From an uncultured Opitutaceae bacterium (lineage in GTDB: Bacteria > Verrucomicrobiota > Verrucomicrobiae > Opitutales > Opitutaceae): a DNA stretch of 13,858 nt. Made by a program: the position numbers and the translations under genes. The stretch is taken from assembly GCA_946482625.1 (NCBI GenBank), contig CAMLSH010000050.1:1-13858 (forward strand), written 5' to 3'. Shown here piece by piece: positions 1 through 9,131 of this stretch (positions are counted from its first letter, which is position 1; every line of letters starts with the position of its first letter). The notes beneath the pieces were generated by a model that had not been told where the DNA came from, did no database searches, and saw nothing but the letters and a program-made list of their open reading frames with translations.

Positions 1-2
1 GC

Positions 3-209
3 CCCAACAACATCGCCATCCCCCGCCAGATCGCGATGTACATCACGCGCACGCTCACGAAGCACTCGCTCCAGGAAATCGGCGACGCCTTCGGTGGCCG
101 CGATCACGGCACAGTGATTCACGCCTGCAAAGCCGTGGACAACATGATGGAGCAAGACGCCTCCGTCCGCGGCAGCGTCGAATTCCTCAAAGCTCAGCTC
201 AGCCGCTGA
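3..209 (+). CDS. dnaA: Chromosomal replication initiator DnaA, C-terminal fragment (5' end outside window)
   Basis: Reading frame 3 is open from the window edge to TGA at 207-209 and encodes about 68 residues of DnaA domain IV, the helix-turn-helix domain that binds DnaA boxes at the replication origin. The signature is clear: [20 protein letters not shown], with the GGRDH loop that contacts DNA and the TV-HAC recognition helix. Before it comes the basic stretch around [18 protein letters not shown], typical of the family. The last residues (FLKAQLSR) end at a normal distance from the signature, so the 3' end is intact. The ATPase domain and start lie to the left of the window. The gene converges on ureC with 109 bases between them. 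No cluster of DnaA boxes is visible nearby, so this need not be an origin region. Confidence 0.93.
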   Translation, partial: PNNIAIPRQIAMYITRTLTKHSLQEIGDAFGGRDHGTVIHACKAVDNMMEQDASVRGSVEFLKAQLSR

Positions 210-318
210 GTTCGCCCGGCTGGGGCGCGCGCGCGCCGCTCCGAGCGCGCTCAGTGACGCGGGAAAAGGCGCCGGCGATTGTCCGCCTTCAGCGCCTCGC
301 AGCGCGCTTCGCCTCGGC

Positions 319-2085
<1,767 letters not shown>

Positions 2086-2096
2086 GGGAGGAGAAA

Positions 2097-2202
2097 AGTA
2101 GCGGGTAGCGAGTAGCGGGTGGCGTGTAGGAGGAAAGAGGAGAAACGGGCGTATTCGTCGTTCGACATGCTCGCTACTCGTTACCCGCTACTCACTACTT
2201 TC
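2097..2202. repeat. Heptamer inverted-repeat element, family A, between ureB and ureC
   Basis: The left arm (2097-2131) reads as successive 7-base units: AGTAGCG, GGTAGCG, AGTAGCG, GGTGGCG, TGTAGGA. The right arm (2172-2199) carries the reverse-complement type: CGCTACT, CGTTACC, CGCTACT, CACTACT. The arms face each other across about 40 bases, so DNA or RNA could fold into a long imperfect hairpin. The element fills nearly the whole space between ureB and ureC and so lies inside the presumed operon transcript. A 19-base segment of the right arm (2174-2192) recurs inverted at 2963-2981. Confidence 0.85.
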
Positions 2203-2206
2203 ATGA

Positions 2207-2518
2207 TCAGAGCTTACCGTTTATCTTGGCGTTCAGGCCCCAGACTTCGCGGGCGCCTGCGAGAGCGACGAGTTCAACGATCTTTTTGTCTCCCGCCTCA
2301 AAGCGCACCGCGGTGCCGGCGGGAATGTTCAGGCGGAATCCGCGTGAAGCCGCGCGGTCGAAGATCAGCGCCTCATTGGTCTCGAAAAAATGGAAGTGCG
2401 AGCCGATCTGGATGGGACGATCGCCAATGTTGGAGACTTCGACGGTTTTCGTTTCGAGGCCGATGTTGGCGTCGAGTTTGGCCGCGTCGGCGGCAGTGAT
2501 GATTTCGCCGGGGATCAT
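2207..2518 (-). CDS. ureB: Urease beta subunit
   Basis: Small structural subunit of urease that packs around UreC and helps cover its active site. It is 103 residues long, usual for separate UreB proteins. The start MIPGEII is the family hallmark, followed by the conserved core [17 protein letters not shown], the segment [21 protein letters not shown] and [17 protein letters not shown]. It lies between ureA and ureC, separated from each by about 115-120 bases that hold heptamer repeat elements. Urease subunit genes usually abut or overlap, so these gaps are unusual. No Shine-Dalgarno is present: the start follows the pyrimidine tract TTTTTCTCTC. The protein looks complete and normal. Confidence 0.97.
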   Translation of the reverse strand: MIPGEIITAADAAKLDANIGLETKTVEVSNIGDRPIQIGSHFHFFETNEALIFDRAASRGFRLNIPAGTAVRFEAGDKKIVELVALAGAREVWGLNAKINGKL

Positions 2519-2528
2519 GAGAGAAAAA

Positions 2529-2630
2529 TCCGAAGGTCGAAGGCCGAATTCCGAAGGGAAGATGCGCGCGAGATTTGAGCTGTGTGGAACGAGTTCATTC
2601 GGTCTTCGGAATTCGTCATTCGGGTTTTCG
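2529..2630. repeat. Heptamer inverted-repeat element, family B, between ureA and ureB
   Basis: The left arm (2529-2556) is TCCGAAG, GTCGAAG, GCCGAAT, TCCGAAG. The right arm (2596-2630) is CATTCGG, TCTTCGG, AATTCGT, CATTCGG, GTTTTCG. The 11-base GAATTCCGAAG at 2546-2556 has its exact reverse complement at 2604-2614. The space between the arms is about 39 bases. The right arm ends 2 bases before the ureA stop codon at 2633-2635. Base sequence differs from family A, but the 7-base period and facing arms are the same. Confidence 0.85.
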
Positions 2631-2632
2631 CG

Positions 2633-2935
2633 CTAGCGGATGGGGTTATGCACCGTGACGAGCTTCGTGCCGTCGGGAAACGTGGCCTCGACCTGCACGT
2701 CGTGAATCATCTCGGGCACGCCCTCCATCACGTCTTCGCGCTTCAGCAGCGTCGCGCCGTAGCTCATGAGTTCCGCGACCGACTTTCCGTCACGCGCGCC
2801 CTCCATGATCTCATAAGTGATGATCGCGATCGTTTCAGGATAGTTGAGTTTCAATCCGCGCGCCTGACGGCGGCGTGCGAGATCGGCGGCGGTGACGACC
2901 AGGAGTTTTTCGCGTTCGCGAGGCGTGAGGTGCAT
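2633..2935 (-). CDS. ureA: Urease gamma subunit
   Basis: Smallest urease structural subunit, 100 residues, the usual length for a stand-alone UreA. It shows the conserved N-terminus [13 protein letters not shown], the central [23 protein letters not shown], the motif [18 protein letters not shown] and the C-terminal [16 protein letters not shown], all hallmarks of the family. It is the first urease gene after the urtABCDE transporter genes, 156 bases beyond urtE. In many genomes a ureD gene sits at this point; here there is only a short gap with a heptamer repeat arm. The start follows a pyrimidine-rich tract (CTTTCTTTCCGCCCC) and has no Shine-Dalgarno. Confidence 0.97.
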   Translation of the reverse strand: MHLTPREREKLLVVTAADLARRRQARGLKLNYPETIAIITYEIMEGARDGKSVAELMSYGATLLKREDVMEGVPEMIHDVQVEATFPDGTKLVTVHNPIR

Positions 2936-2948
2936 GGGGCGGAAAGAA

Positions 2949-2983
2949 AGTAGCGAGTAGTCAGTAGCGGGTAACGAGTAGGC
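2949..2983. repeat. Single heptamer repeat arm, family A, between urtE and ureA
   Basis: Five 7-base units follow one another: AGTAGCG, AGTAGTC, AGTAGCG, GGTAACG, AGTAGGC. Positions 2963-2981 (AGTAGCGGGTAACGAGTAG) match the reverse complement of 2174-2192 exactly. No facing arm is found before urtE, so this is a lone or decayed copy. It is followed directly by CCGGAGGAGCAAGC (2983-2996), which resembles one side of a hairpin at 7594-7607. Nothing else is recognisable up to the urtE stop at 3092. Confidence 0.75.
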
Positions 2984-3091
2984 CGGAGGAGCAAGCGGAA
3001 CGTGATGTCGAAACGCAAAATTCAGATCCTGGGTTCAGAAGGTTTGTATGTTCACCAATCACCACCGGCACCTCGCTCCTTCATGCTTCGA

Positions 3092-3862
3092 TCAGACCTG
3101 CAGATGCTTTTTCACGACCTCATCGGTGAGCGTTGCGATCTCGCCGGACACAACGACCACACCGCGATCCATCGCGTAAAAACGATCTGAGACCTCGCGG
3201 CAAAAATCCACGTACTGCTCCACGAGTAGAATCGCGAGACGGCCCTCCTGCTTGATCGCCCTGATGGCGTTTTCTACTGCGACCTCATCGTCGGGAATCC
3301 CCTCCTTTTTGAGTTTCTTCAACGTGTCGCCGATGTGATCGATGATCGATGGCTGAATGCCTTCGGTGGGTTCATCCAGGATGAGCAACTTCGGATCCGT
3401 GAGCAGCGCGCGGCCGATGGCGAGTTGCTGTTGTTGTCCGCCGGAGAGCACGCCGCCTTTGCGCGAGAGCATCTCCTTCAGCACGGGGAAAAGCGTGTAC
3501 ACGTAGTCGAGCGCGTTCTTCGCCTCCCTGCCTTTGCGACCGTGGACGACGAGTCCGACATGCAGGTTCTCCTCGACCGTGAGATGCGGGAAAATGTCGC
3601 GGCCTTGGGGCACCGAACCGATGCCGGCGCGGGCGCGCGCGTCGGGTGCCAGCTTGTCGAGCCGCTGCCCGTCAAAGACGATCGAGCCCGAGCGGATCGG
3701 GAGCATGCCTGTGATGGACTTAAGTGTAGTCGTTTTCCCAACACCGTTGCGTCCCATCAATGCGACCACTTCGCCGGAATGGATTTCAAGATCGACGCCC
3801 CGTAGGATGCGCGAACCGCCGATGTACGTTTCGACTTGGGAAAGTTGGAGAAGAGCGGACAT
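3092..3862 (-). CDS. urtE: Urea ABC transporter ATP-binding protein UrtE
   Basis: One of two cytoplasmic ATPases that power urea import through UrtB/UrtC. The 256-residue protein carries Walker A at 37-45 (GRNGVGKTT), the Q-loop glutamine at about 86, the signature LSGGQQQQLAIGRAL at 139-153 and Walker B LLILDEPTEG with D163 and E164. GIQPSII after Walker B is typical of UrtE, the LivF-like branch. It is about 20-25 residues longer than most UrtE proteins because of a charged insertion at about 183-207, just before the ILLVEQ strand. The gene starts 6 bases beyond the urtD stop codon, which suggests coupled translation. The C-terminal residues are KKHLQV. Confidence 0.95.
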   Translation of the reverse strand: MSALLQLSQVETYIGGSRILRGVDLEIHSGEVVALMGRNGVGKTTTLKSITGMLPIRSGSIVFDGQRLDKLAPDARARAGIGSVPQGRDIFPHLTVEENLHVGLVVHGRKGREAKNALDYVYTLFPVLKEMLSRKGGVLSGGQQQQLAIGRALLTDPKLLILDEPTEGIQPSIIDHIGDTLKKLKKEGIPDDEVAVENAIRAIKQEGRLAILLVEQYVDFCREVSDRFYAMDRGVVVVSGEIATLTDEVVKKHLQV

Positions 3863-3868
3863 AGGCGA

Positions 3869-4621
3869 TCAGTGTTTGCCGCGGCCAAGATAGACCTCGC
3901 GGACCTTCGGGTTGTTTTGCACCTCGTCGAATTTCCCTTCGCACAGAACGGTACCTTGGTGGAGCACTGTCACTTTTCCATCGCGCGCGATCTGGCGGAC
4001 GAAACCCATGTCGTGTTCGACAACGACGATGGTGTGTTTACCCGCGAGCGAAAGGAGAAGTTCACCGGTGCGATGCGTCTCGTCATCGGTCATACCCGCG
4101 GCGGGCTCGTCGATGAGGAGGAGCTTCGGGTCGGAGGCCAGAAGCATGCCGATCTCCAGCCATTGTTTCTCGCCGTGCGCGAGCTGACCGGCCTTCCAGT
4201 CACGTTTGGCGTCCAGCCGGACGAGCTTCAACAACTCGTCGATCCTGTCGCGATCGCCCGAAGAAAGCCGGTTGAAGAGCGAGGCAAAAACGCCGCGCGA
4301 ACCCTTGATCGAAAGGACCAGGTTCTCGAAGACGGTGTGATCGGAATAAACGCTCGGAGTTTGAAACTTCCTGCCTACGCCAAGCCGGTTGATTTCATAC
4401 TCGTTGAGCGCAGTCAGATCGGTCTGCCCAAACTCGATCTTACCGGTATCCGGCTTCGCGCGACCGCTGATCAAGTCGAAGAAAGTGGATTTGCCGGCGC
4501 CATTGGGACCGATGACGGTGCGGAGCTCGCCATCGTAGAGATAGAAGTTGAGGTTGGAGATGGCTTTGAAGCCATCGTAAGTCTTTGAGACGTCCTCGAC
4601 GTTGAGAATGGGATGGGCCAT
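3869..4621 (-). CDS. urtD: Urea ABC transporter ATP-binding protein UrtD
   Basis: Second ATPase of the urea importer, LivG-like, 250 residues. Walker A is GPNGAGKST at 38-46 and the Q-loop is Q87 in the UrtD-typical segment GVGRKFQTPSVY. The signature loop is the variant LAHGEKQWLEIGMLLA, seen in UrtD in place of LSGGQ. Walker B is LLLIDEPAAGM with D171 and E172, and the switch histidine is H203 (VVVEHDMGFV). The end, REVYLGRGKH, is usual for the family. It lies 62 bases beyond urtC and 6 bases before urtE. No Shine-Dalgarno is seen before the ATG at 4621. All nucleotide-binding residues are present. Confidence 0.96.
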   Translation of the reverse strand: MAHPILNVEDVSKTYDGFKAISNLNFYLYDGELRTVIGPNGAGKSTFFDLISGRAKPDTGKIEFGQTDLTALNEYEINRLGVGRKFQTPSVYSDHTVFENLVLSIKGSRGVFASLFNRLSSGDRDRIDELLKLVRLDAKRDWKAGQLAHGEKQWLEIGMLLASDPKLLLIDEPAAGMTDDETHRTGELLLSLAGKHTIVVVEHDMGFVRQIARDGKVTVLHQGTVLCEGKFDEVQNNPKVREVYLGRGKH

Positions 4622-4683
4622 GGGCGCTACGCTCGGGTTGGAATGAGAGGTCCAGGTCTATGGATGGTGAGAGTCGATCCGGT

Positions 4684-5814
4684 TCAGTTTTTCTTGGCTG
4701 ATCGCGACTTCCAGTACGCCGCGATTTTGCCCGGGATGCTGACGATGCCGCCCGGTAACAGAAGAACCACTACGATGAAGAGGACGCCGAGAATGATCAG
4801 CCAGAGATCGGGAAACGCGCGCGTCGCCCAGCTTTTCAATGCGTTGATGCTTACCGCGCCGATGATCGGGCCGACCAGCGTCGCGCGGCCGCCTACCGCA
4901 ACCCACACAACCGCCTCCAGCGACTTGTCAGGCGTCATGACGCTGGGATTGATGCCGCCGACCTGAGGCACATAAAGCGCACCCGCGATCGATGCGATCA
5001 CGGCGCTGGCGACGAAGACAAACAGCTTGAAGTGCGCTGCCGCGTAGCCGCTAAAGAGCACGCGGTTTTCGCCGTCACGAATCGCACGTTGGACAAGACC
5101 AAACTTGGTCCGGCTCAGGAAACGACATCCCAGGTAGATGAGCACCAGTGCGGCCGCGGTCGCGATGAAGATGGCCCGGTGAGTTTCGGGAGCATTAATG
5201 GGATGTCCGAGTAACCGCTTATAGTCGGTGAACCCGTTGTTGCCGCCCATGAGCATGTCGTTGCGAAAAAACATCAGCGCCGCGCCATAGGTCAGCGCCT
5301 GAGTGAGGATGGAAAAATAAACGCCCTTGATGCGGGAGCGGAACGCGAGGAATCCGAAAATCCACGCGATGATGCCCGGAAGCAGCACGATCATCAGCAT
5401 CGCAAAGCCGAAGGAATAAAAGGGCTTCCAAAAAGCAGGGAGGAACGTATGCCCGAGAAACACCATGAAGTCGGGAAGCCCTTCAGGATTCTTTCCCGCC
5501 TGCGCATACACGCCGAGCTCACCGATCATCAGCATCAGGTGCATGCCGATCATGTAGCCTCCAAGGCCAAAGAAAAGTGCCTGTCCCAGACTGAGAAGCC
5601 CGGTGTAGCCCCAGAGGAGGTCCACCGAGATCGCGAGCATCGCATAACAAAGATACTTTCCCCACAGCGTGATCGTGAAGTCGCTGATCGCTCCACGCGC
5701 ATGGAGCAGCGGAAAAATCACCACGAGAAACAGCGCGAAGATCGCGACGGCGATCATCTCGATCTTGAATCGTCGGTCGAAGCGGGCGGAAGCGGGAGCG
5801 GCGGGCAGGGACAT
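4684..5814 (-). CDS. urtC: Urea ABC transporter permease UrtC
   Basis: Inner-membrane permease of the urea importer, LivM-like, pairing with UrtB. From the ATG at 5814 it is 376 residues with about ten hydrophobic segments. Recognisable parts are the core [20 protein letters not shown], the stretch [25 protein letters not shown], the coupling segment [15 protein letters not shown] that touches the ATPases, and the late [20 protein letters not shown]. An in-frame TTG at 5844 would add ten residues and overlap the urtB stop (5834). I prefer the ATG because the added residues contain no recognisable feature and it leaves a short 19-base gap. The basic N-terminus ([10 protein letters not shown]) precedes the first membrane segment. 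The protein appears complete. Confidence 0.95.
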   Translation of the reverse strand: MSLPAAPASARFDRRFKIEMIAVAIFALFLVVIFPLLHARGAISDFTITLWGKYLCYAMLAISVDLLWGYTGLLSLGQALFFGLGGYMIGMHLMLMIGELGVYAQAGKNPEGLPDFMVFLGHTFLPAFWKPFYSFGFAMLMIVLLPGIIAWIFGFLAFRSRIKGVYFSILTQALTYGAALMFFRNDMLMGGNNGFTDYKRLLGHPINAPETHRAIFIATAAALVLIYLGCRFLSRTKFGLVQRAIRDGENRVLFSGYAAAHFKLFVFVASAVIASIAGALYVPQVGGINPSVMTPDKSLEAVVWVAVGGRATLVGPIIGAVSINALKSWATRAFPDLWLIILGVLFIVVVLLLPGGIVSIPGKIAAYWKSRSAKKN

Positions 5815-5833
5815 GCGCGGTAAGAGAGTCGAG

Positions 5834-7549
5834 TTAGTCGTCAAGGCTGCGGCTGCGGGTCACAAAAAGGCCGGCCGGACGCCATTGGAGAAAGAGAATG
5901 ATGCCGACGAGCACGCAGATTTTCCCGAGCACCGGATTGAGCAGGATTTGCTGGAGCGACTGATCAGCCATGCCGATCGCGACTGCACTGATAACGGTGC
6001 CCGCGATGTTGCCGACACCTCCGACCACCACCGTCATGAAACAATCGACAATGTAGTTCTGCCCGAGCGACGGTCCGACGTTTCCGATCTGGCTGAGAAA
6101 CGCGCCGGCCAGCCCGGCGAGTCCACTGCCAAGGCCGAAAGTCATCATGTTCACGCGCTCCGTACGCACGCCCATGCACGAAGCCATTCCACGGTTTTGC
6201 ATGACGGCGCGCATCAACAGGCCGAGCGGTGTGCGGGTCAGCACCAGCCACACGCCAATGACGATCAGGATCGCAAAACCGATCACGAAGAGCCGATTCC
6301 AGCCGAAGATAATGTCGAAGTACGTGAAGTTGCCGCTCAAATACGACGGGCTGGAAACCTGCACGTTGTTGGAGCCAAAAACCAATTTGAAGATCTGCTG
6401 CAGCACGAGCGACACGCCCCACGTCGCCAGCAAGCTCTCGAGCGAGCGGCGATAGAGAAACTGGATGATACTCCGCTCAAGCGCGATTCCCACGAGTGCT
6501 GCCGTCAGAAAACTCAACGGGAGCGCGAAGAGAAAGTAACTCTCGTAGCCGAATCCCGTGAGATTGAGCCCGGGAATCGAGAGAGAAAACCCGAAGGGCG
6601 ACAACGCCAGCCCGCTCCCAAAAACATTCTGGATCACGTACGTGGTATACGCACCGACCGCGATCATCTCGCCGTGCGCCATGTTGATCACGCGCATCAG
6701 GCCGAAAGTGATCGCGAGGCCGAGCGCGACGACCAGCAGGATGCTGCCGAGGCTGAGGCCACGGAAGATCGTGCCGAAGAAATTGACCGCGGTGCGATGG
6801 TTCTCGACCGCGCCCAAGGCGAGGCGCGCGGCTTCGACGAGAGCGGGTTTTGACGCACTCTCCGCTTCTCGCAGAGAGGCCCGGATAAAGTCGGTGCTCG
6901 CCAGGGTGTGGAGCGTGCGCAGCTCCTTGAGCGCCGCCAGCTTCACCGCGTCATCCGTATCTTTGAGCCGTATAAGCGAGATCGCTTCGCGAAGTGCTCG
7001 CTGAACCGTGGGATCGGTTTCGAGCGGAAGACGTGCCTCGAGCGGCGCTAGTTTTTCGGGATCTTGCGAATAGCCGAAAGTCTGAACGGCCTGAAGGCGT
7101 TTCGCCGCGTTCGACGTGAACAAATCCAGCATGTCGAGCACGCCCTTCATGGCGCGACGGAGCGCGGCGTTGTGATCCACGGTGGTCAAATCGCCGCCGA
7201 CGAGGCGAAGCGGCTTTCCCTCGGAATCCTTAAGCGGCTCGCCGGTATCGACGCGCAAAGCTTCCTGTGCGTCGTTCTCGTCCTTTTCTCCGATGAGTTG
7301 AACCGGGGTTTTGATCCCGTCGGGGGACTCGTGAACGAAGAGCGCGTCTTCACGCCAGGCTGCGAGCAGCGCCGGGATGGCGGGGTCGTCGCTACCGATC
7401 AAGGTCGGAAGGATCTCGCGACGCTGAGCGTCGTTTTCCGCGAGGATCGCTTTCACGATAATGGCTCGGGGAGACTCGGCAGCAAAAAGGGTGGCCGAGA
7501 AAAATGCGCAGAAAATCCAGGCGAGGTGCAGGCGGAGAAACGACGTCAC
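5834..7549 (-). CDS. urtB: Urea ABC transporter permease UrtB with periplasmic N-terminal domain
   Basis: LivH-like inner-membrane permease. I chose the GTG at 7549 (571 residues) because it begins a clean signal peptide, [17 protein letters not shown], followed by SATLFAAES. The frame stays open to a TTG at 7642, but those extra codons are built from a hairpin and look non-coding. Residues about 24-250 form an extracytoplasmic helical, HEAT-like region (repeats such as [17 protein letters not shown]), present in many UrtB proteins. The permease starts near 255: [20 protein letters not shown], then [17 protein letters not shown], the LivH hallmark. Late segments [20 protein letters not shown] and [15 protein letters not shown] are conserved. 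It is transcribed after urtA across a 155-base gap holding two hairpins, and the next start, urtC, lies 19 bases beyond its stop. Confidence 0.95.
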   Translation of the reverse strand: MTSFLRLHLAWIFCAFFSATLFAAESPRAIIVKAILAENDAQRREILPTLIGSDDPAIPALLAAWREDALFVHESPDGIKTPVQLIGEKDENDAQEALRVDTGEPLKDSEGKPLRLVGGDLTTVDHNAALRRAMKGVLDMLDLFTSNAAKRLQAVQTFGYSQDPEKLAPLEARLPLETDPTVQRALREAISLIRLKDTDDAVKLAALKELRTLHTLASTDFIRASLREAESASKPALVEAARLALGAVENHRTAVNFFGTIFRGLSLGSILLVVALGLAITFGLMRVINMAHGEMIAVGAYTTYVIQNVFGSGLALSPFGFSLSIPGLNLTGFGYESYFLFALPLSFLTAALVGIALERSIIQFLYRRSLESLLATWGVSLVLQQIFKLVFGSNNVQVSSPSYLSGNFTYFDIIFGWNRLFVIGFAILIVIGVWLVLTRTPLGLLMRAVMQNRGMASCMGVRTERVNMMTFGLGSGLAGLAGAFLSQIGNVGPSLGQNYIVDCFMTVVVGGVGNIAGTVISAVAIGMADQSLQQILLNPVLGKICVLVGIILFLQWRPAGLFVTRSRSLDD

Positions 7550-7593
7550 AACGAAGTGGGTTATGAATTTTTTGAATACACCTGAAAACCAGA

Positions 7594-7634
7594 CCGGAGG
7601 AGCAGGCACGCTTTTGGGCGACCCGCCCCTCCGG
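7594..7634 (-). other. RNA hairpin just upstream of urtB
   Basis: Positions 7594-7606 (CCGGAGGAGCAGG) pair with 7622-7634 (CCCGCCCCTCCGG). Read on the minus strand, the direction of the urt transcript, all 13 pairs form, two of them G-U. Read on the plus strand the same two positions would be A-C mismatches. It lies about 45 bases upstream of the chosen urtB start. No U-tract follows, so RNA processing, stability or attenuation is more likely than simple termination. Confidence 0.6.
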
Positions 7635-7665
7635 AATGACAAACTACTGTTCTAAACACTCTGAC

Positions 7666-7693
7666 TTCCCTGGCACGCATGGTGCCGGGGAAA
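7666..7693. other. Hairpin just after the urtA stop codon
   Basis: TTCCCTGGCAC (7667-7677 region, ending near 7676) faces GTGCCGGGGAA (7682-7692), giving about 11 pairs with one imperfect position and a loop of about 5 bases. It begins 11 bases past the urtA stop. A weak partial terminator or a 3'-end stabiliser for the abundant binding-protein message is plausible; there is no clear U-run. Confidence 0.5.
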
Positions 7694-7704
7694 GAGTTGG
7701 CGGC

Positions 7705-8964
7705 TTACTTGAACTTGCCCTTGAGCCAAGGCTCGCCGACGACGTTCTTGAACTCGCTGATGATTTTGAACTGACCGTCTGCCTTGGTCTCGCCGATGTA
7801 CACGTTCTTGGTCAGGTGCATGTTCTTCTGCGTGGTGACCGTGCCGCCAGGACCGTCGAACGAGAGTCCGGACTGGAGGGCAACGCGAACGGCATCCACA
7901 TCGAAAGAGCCGGCCTTCTCGACGGCGGCCTTCCAGAGGTAAACACCGTCATAGCTGAGCACCATGGGCGAGCAGGTGACACGACCTTCTTTGACGACGC
8001 CAGCGGCGCTGGTCTTGCTCAGCCAGCTCTTGAAATCGGCGACGAACTTCTTGTTCGCCGGCGTATTGATCGACTGGAAGTAGGTCCAGCAACCGAGCTG
8101 TCCGACGAGCTGCTTGGCCGGCAGGCCGCGGAACTCGTCTTCGGAAATCGAGAACGAGACGACCGGGCAGGTATCGGCAGTGAGACCGGCGGCGGCGTAT
8201 TCCTTGAAGAACGGGACATTGGTGTCGCCGTTGAGCGTGTTGATGACCGCGGCTTTTCCGCCAGCAGAGAACTGCTTAATCTCAGCGACGATCTGCTGAT
8301 AGTCCGTGTGGCCGAAAGGTGTGTATTTACCGGCCGAGATGATCGCACCGGAAGCATCCTTCTTGAAACCGCCGCCGATGTTCTCGATCGGGATTCCCTT
8401 GCTGAGGAGATACTCGAGGAGGACGAGGTTGGTGGTTTGTGGATACACATAGTCGGAACCGATGAGGTAGAACTTCTTGTAACCCTGCTCCAGGAGGTAA
8501 TCGACGGCGGGCGTGGCCTGTTGGTTCACGGCCTCGGCGGTGTAGAACACGTTCTGGCTCTCTTCTTCGCCTTCGTACTGGACGGGATAAAAGAGCAGCG
8601 CGTTGTTCTTCTCCAGAACGGGAAGAACGTATTTGCGGCTCACGGACGTCCAGCAGCCAAAGGTCACGGCGACCTTATCCTGTTCGGTGAGCTGCTTGGC
8701 TTTCTCGGCGAAGGTCGGCCAGTCGGAGGCACCGTCGACGACCACGGGCTCGATCTTGTGGCCGAGCACGCCGCCCTTGGCGTTGATCTCGTCGAAGGTG
8801 AACAGAAGGACGTCGCGCAGGGACGTTTCCGAAATCGCCATCGTGCCGGAGAGTGAGTGGAGGACGCCGACTTTAACGGTCTTTTCGGCGGCTTGAGCGG
8901 TGGCGAGCAGGGAGCCGACTGCAAGGGCGCCTGCCGCGAAGAGTTTCGAAGCGTGAGTGATCAT
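7705..8964 (-). CDS. urtA: Urea ABC transporter periplasmic substrate-binding protein UrtA
   Basis: Periplasmic receptor that binds urea and delivers it to UrtB/UrtC. From the ATG at 8964 it is 419 residues. The frame is open to 9123, but the extra part is arginine- and serine-rich and unlike the family, whereas this ATG starts a signal peptide ([17 protein letters not shown], then [10 protein letters not shown] with cleavage after AQA). The mature part begins with the UrtA hallmark [17 protein letters not shown] and continues with [52 protein letters not shown] and the late [12 protein letters not shown]. These are typical of urea and short-amide receptors. It lies 167 bases beyond the porin, with a strong hairpin between, and is followed by urtB after two hairpins. 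No Shine-Dalgarno is seen. Confidence 0.96.
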   Translation of the reverse strand: MITHASKLFAAGALAVGSLLATAQAAEKTVKVGVLHSLSGTMAISETSLRDVLLFTFDEINAKGGVLGHKIEPVVVDGASDWPTFAEKAKQLTEQDKVAVTFGCWTSVSRKYVLPVLEKNNALLFYPVQYEGEEESQNVFYTAEAVNQQATPAVDYLLEQGYKKFYLIGSDYVYPQTTNLVLLEYLLSKGIPIENIGGGFKKDASGAIISAGKYTPFGHTDYQQIVAEIKQFSAGGKAAVINTLNGDTNVPFFKEYAAAGLTADTCPVVSFSISEDEFRGLPAKQLVGQLGCWTYFQSINTPANKKFVADFKSWLSKTSAAGVVKEGRVTCSPMVLSYDGVYLWKAAVEKAGSFDVDAVRVALQSGLSFDGPGGTVTTQKNMHLTKNVYIGETKADGQFKIISEFKNVVGEPWLKGKFK

Positions 8965-9080
8965 AGGACGAACAAAGGATGGTGGGGAAAACGGCCGCGA
9001 AAATGGGGTGCGAGCCGTCAGAGCAATACGGGGAGTTTCAACAACGCGCCGGCGCGAAAACGTCGCGCGCGCGGTGGATG

Positions 9081-9112
9081 CGCGACCGGCCCGACTTCTC
9101 GGACCGGTCGCG
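9081..9112 (-). terminator. Strong hairpin between porin and urtA, possible attenuator or processing site
   Basis: A 14-base arm (9081-9094) faces a 14-base arm (9099-9112) around a 4-base loop. The stem is complete on the minus strand with one G-U pair; on the plus strand that pair would be C-A. It starts 19 bases after the porin stop. No U-tract follows, so it is not a textbook intrinsic terminator. A 12-base palindrome (CGCGCCGGCGCG, 9045-9056) follows downstream. Confidence 0.55.
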
Positions 9113-9131
9113 AAATCGGACAAAGGAAGCC

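Noticed and set aside
210..318. Possible terminator between dnaA and ureC (AGGCGC and GCGCCT, GGCG and CGCC pairs)
   Set aside because: Weak broken stem in very GC-rich sequence with no T-tract; could be chance.
2097..2983. CRISPR-like array from the short repeats
   Set aside because: Units are 7 bases, directly joined and imperfect, with no spacers of regular length and no cas genes.
5669..6853. Plus-strand open frame of 394 codons
   Set aside because: Antisense to urtC and urtB; composition dominated by charged residues and histidine with no recognisable domain.
7550..7642. N-terminal extension of UrtB from TTG at 7642
   Set aside because: The extra codons consist largely of the hairpin at 7594-7634 and give no family-like sequence; the GTG at 7549 begins a proper signal peptide.
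7636..8856. Plus-strand open frame of 406 codons
   Set aside because: Shadow of urtA on the opposite strand; no family features.
8965..9123. N-terminal extension of UrtA
   Set aside because: Arg/Ser-rich stretch overlapping an intergenic hairpin; the ATG at 8964 starts a normal signal peptide.
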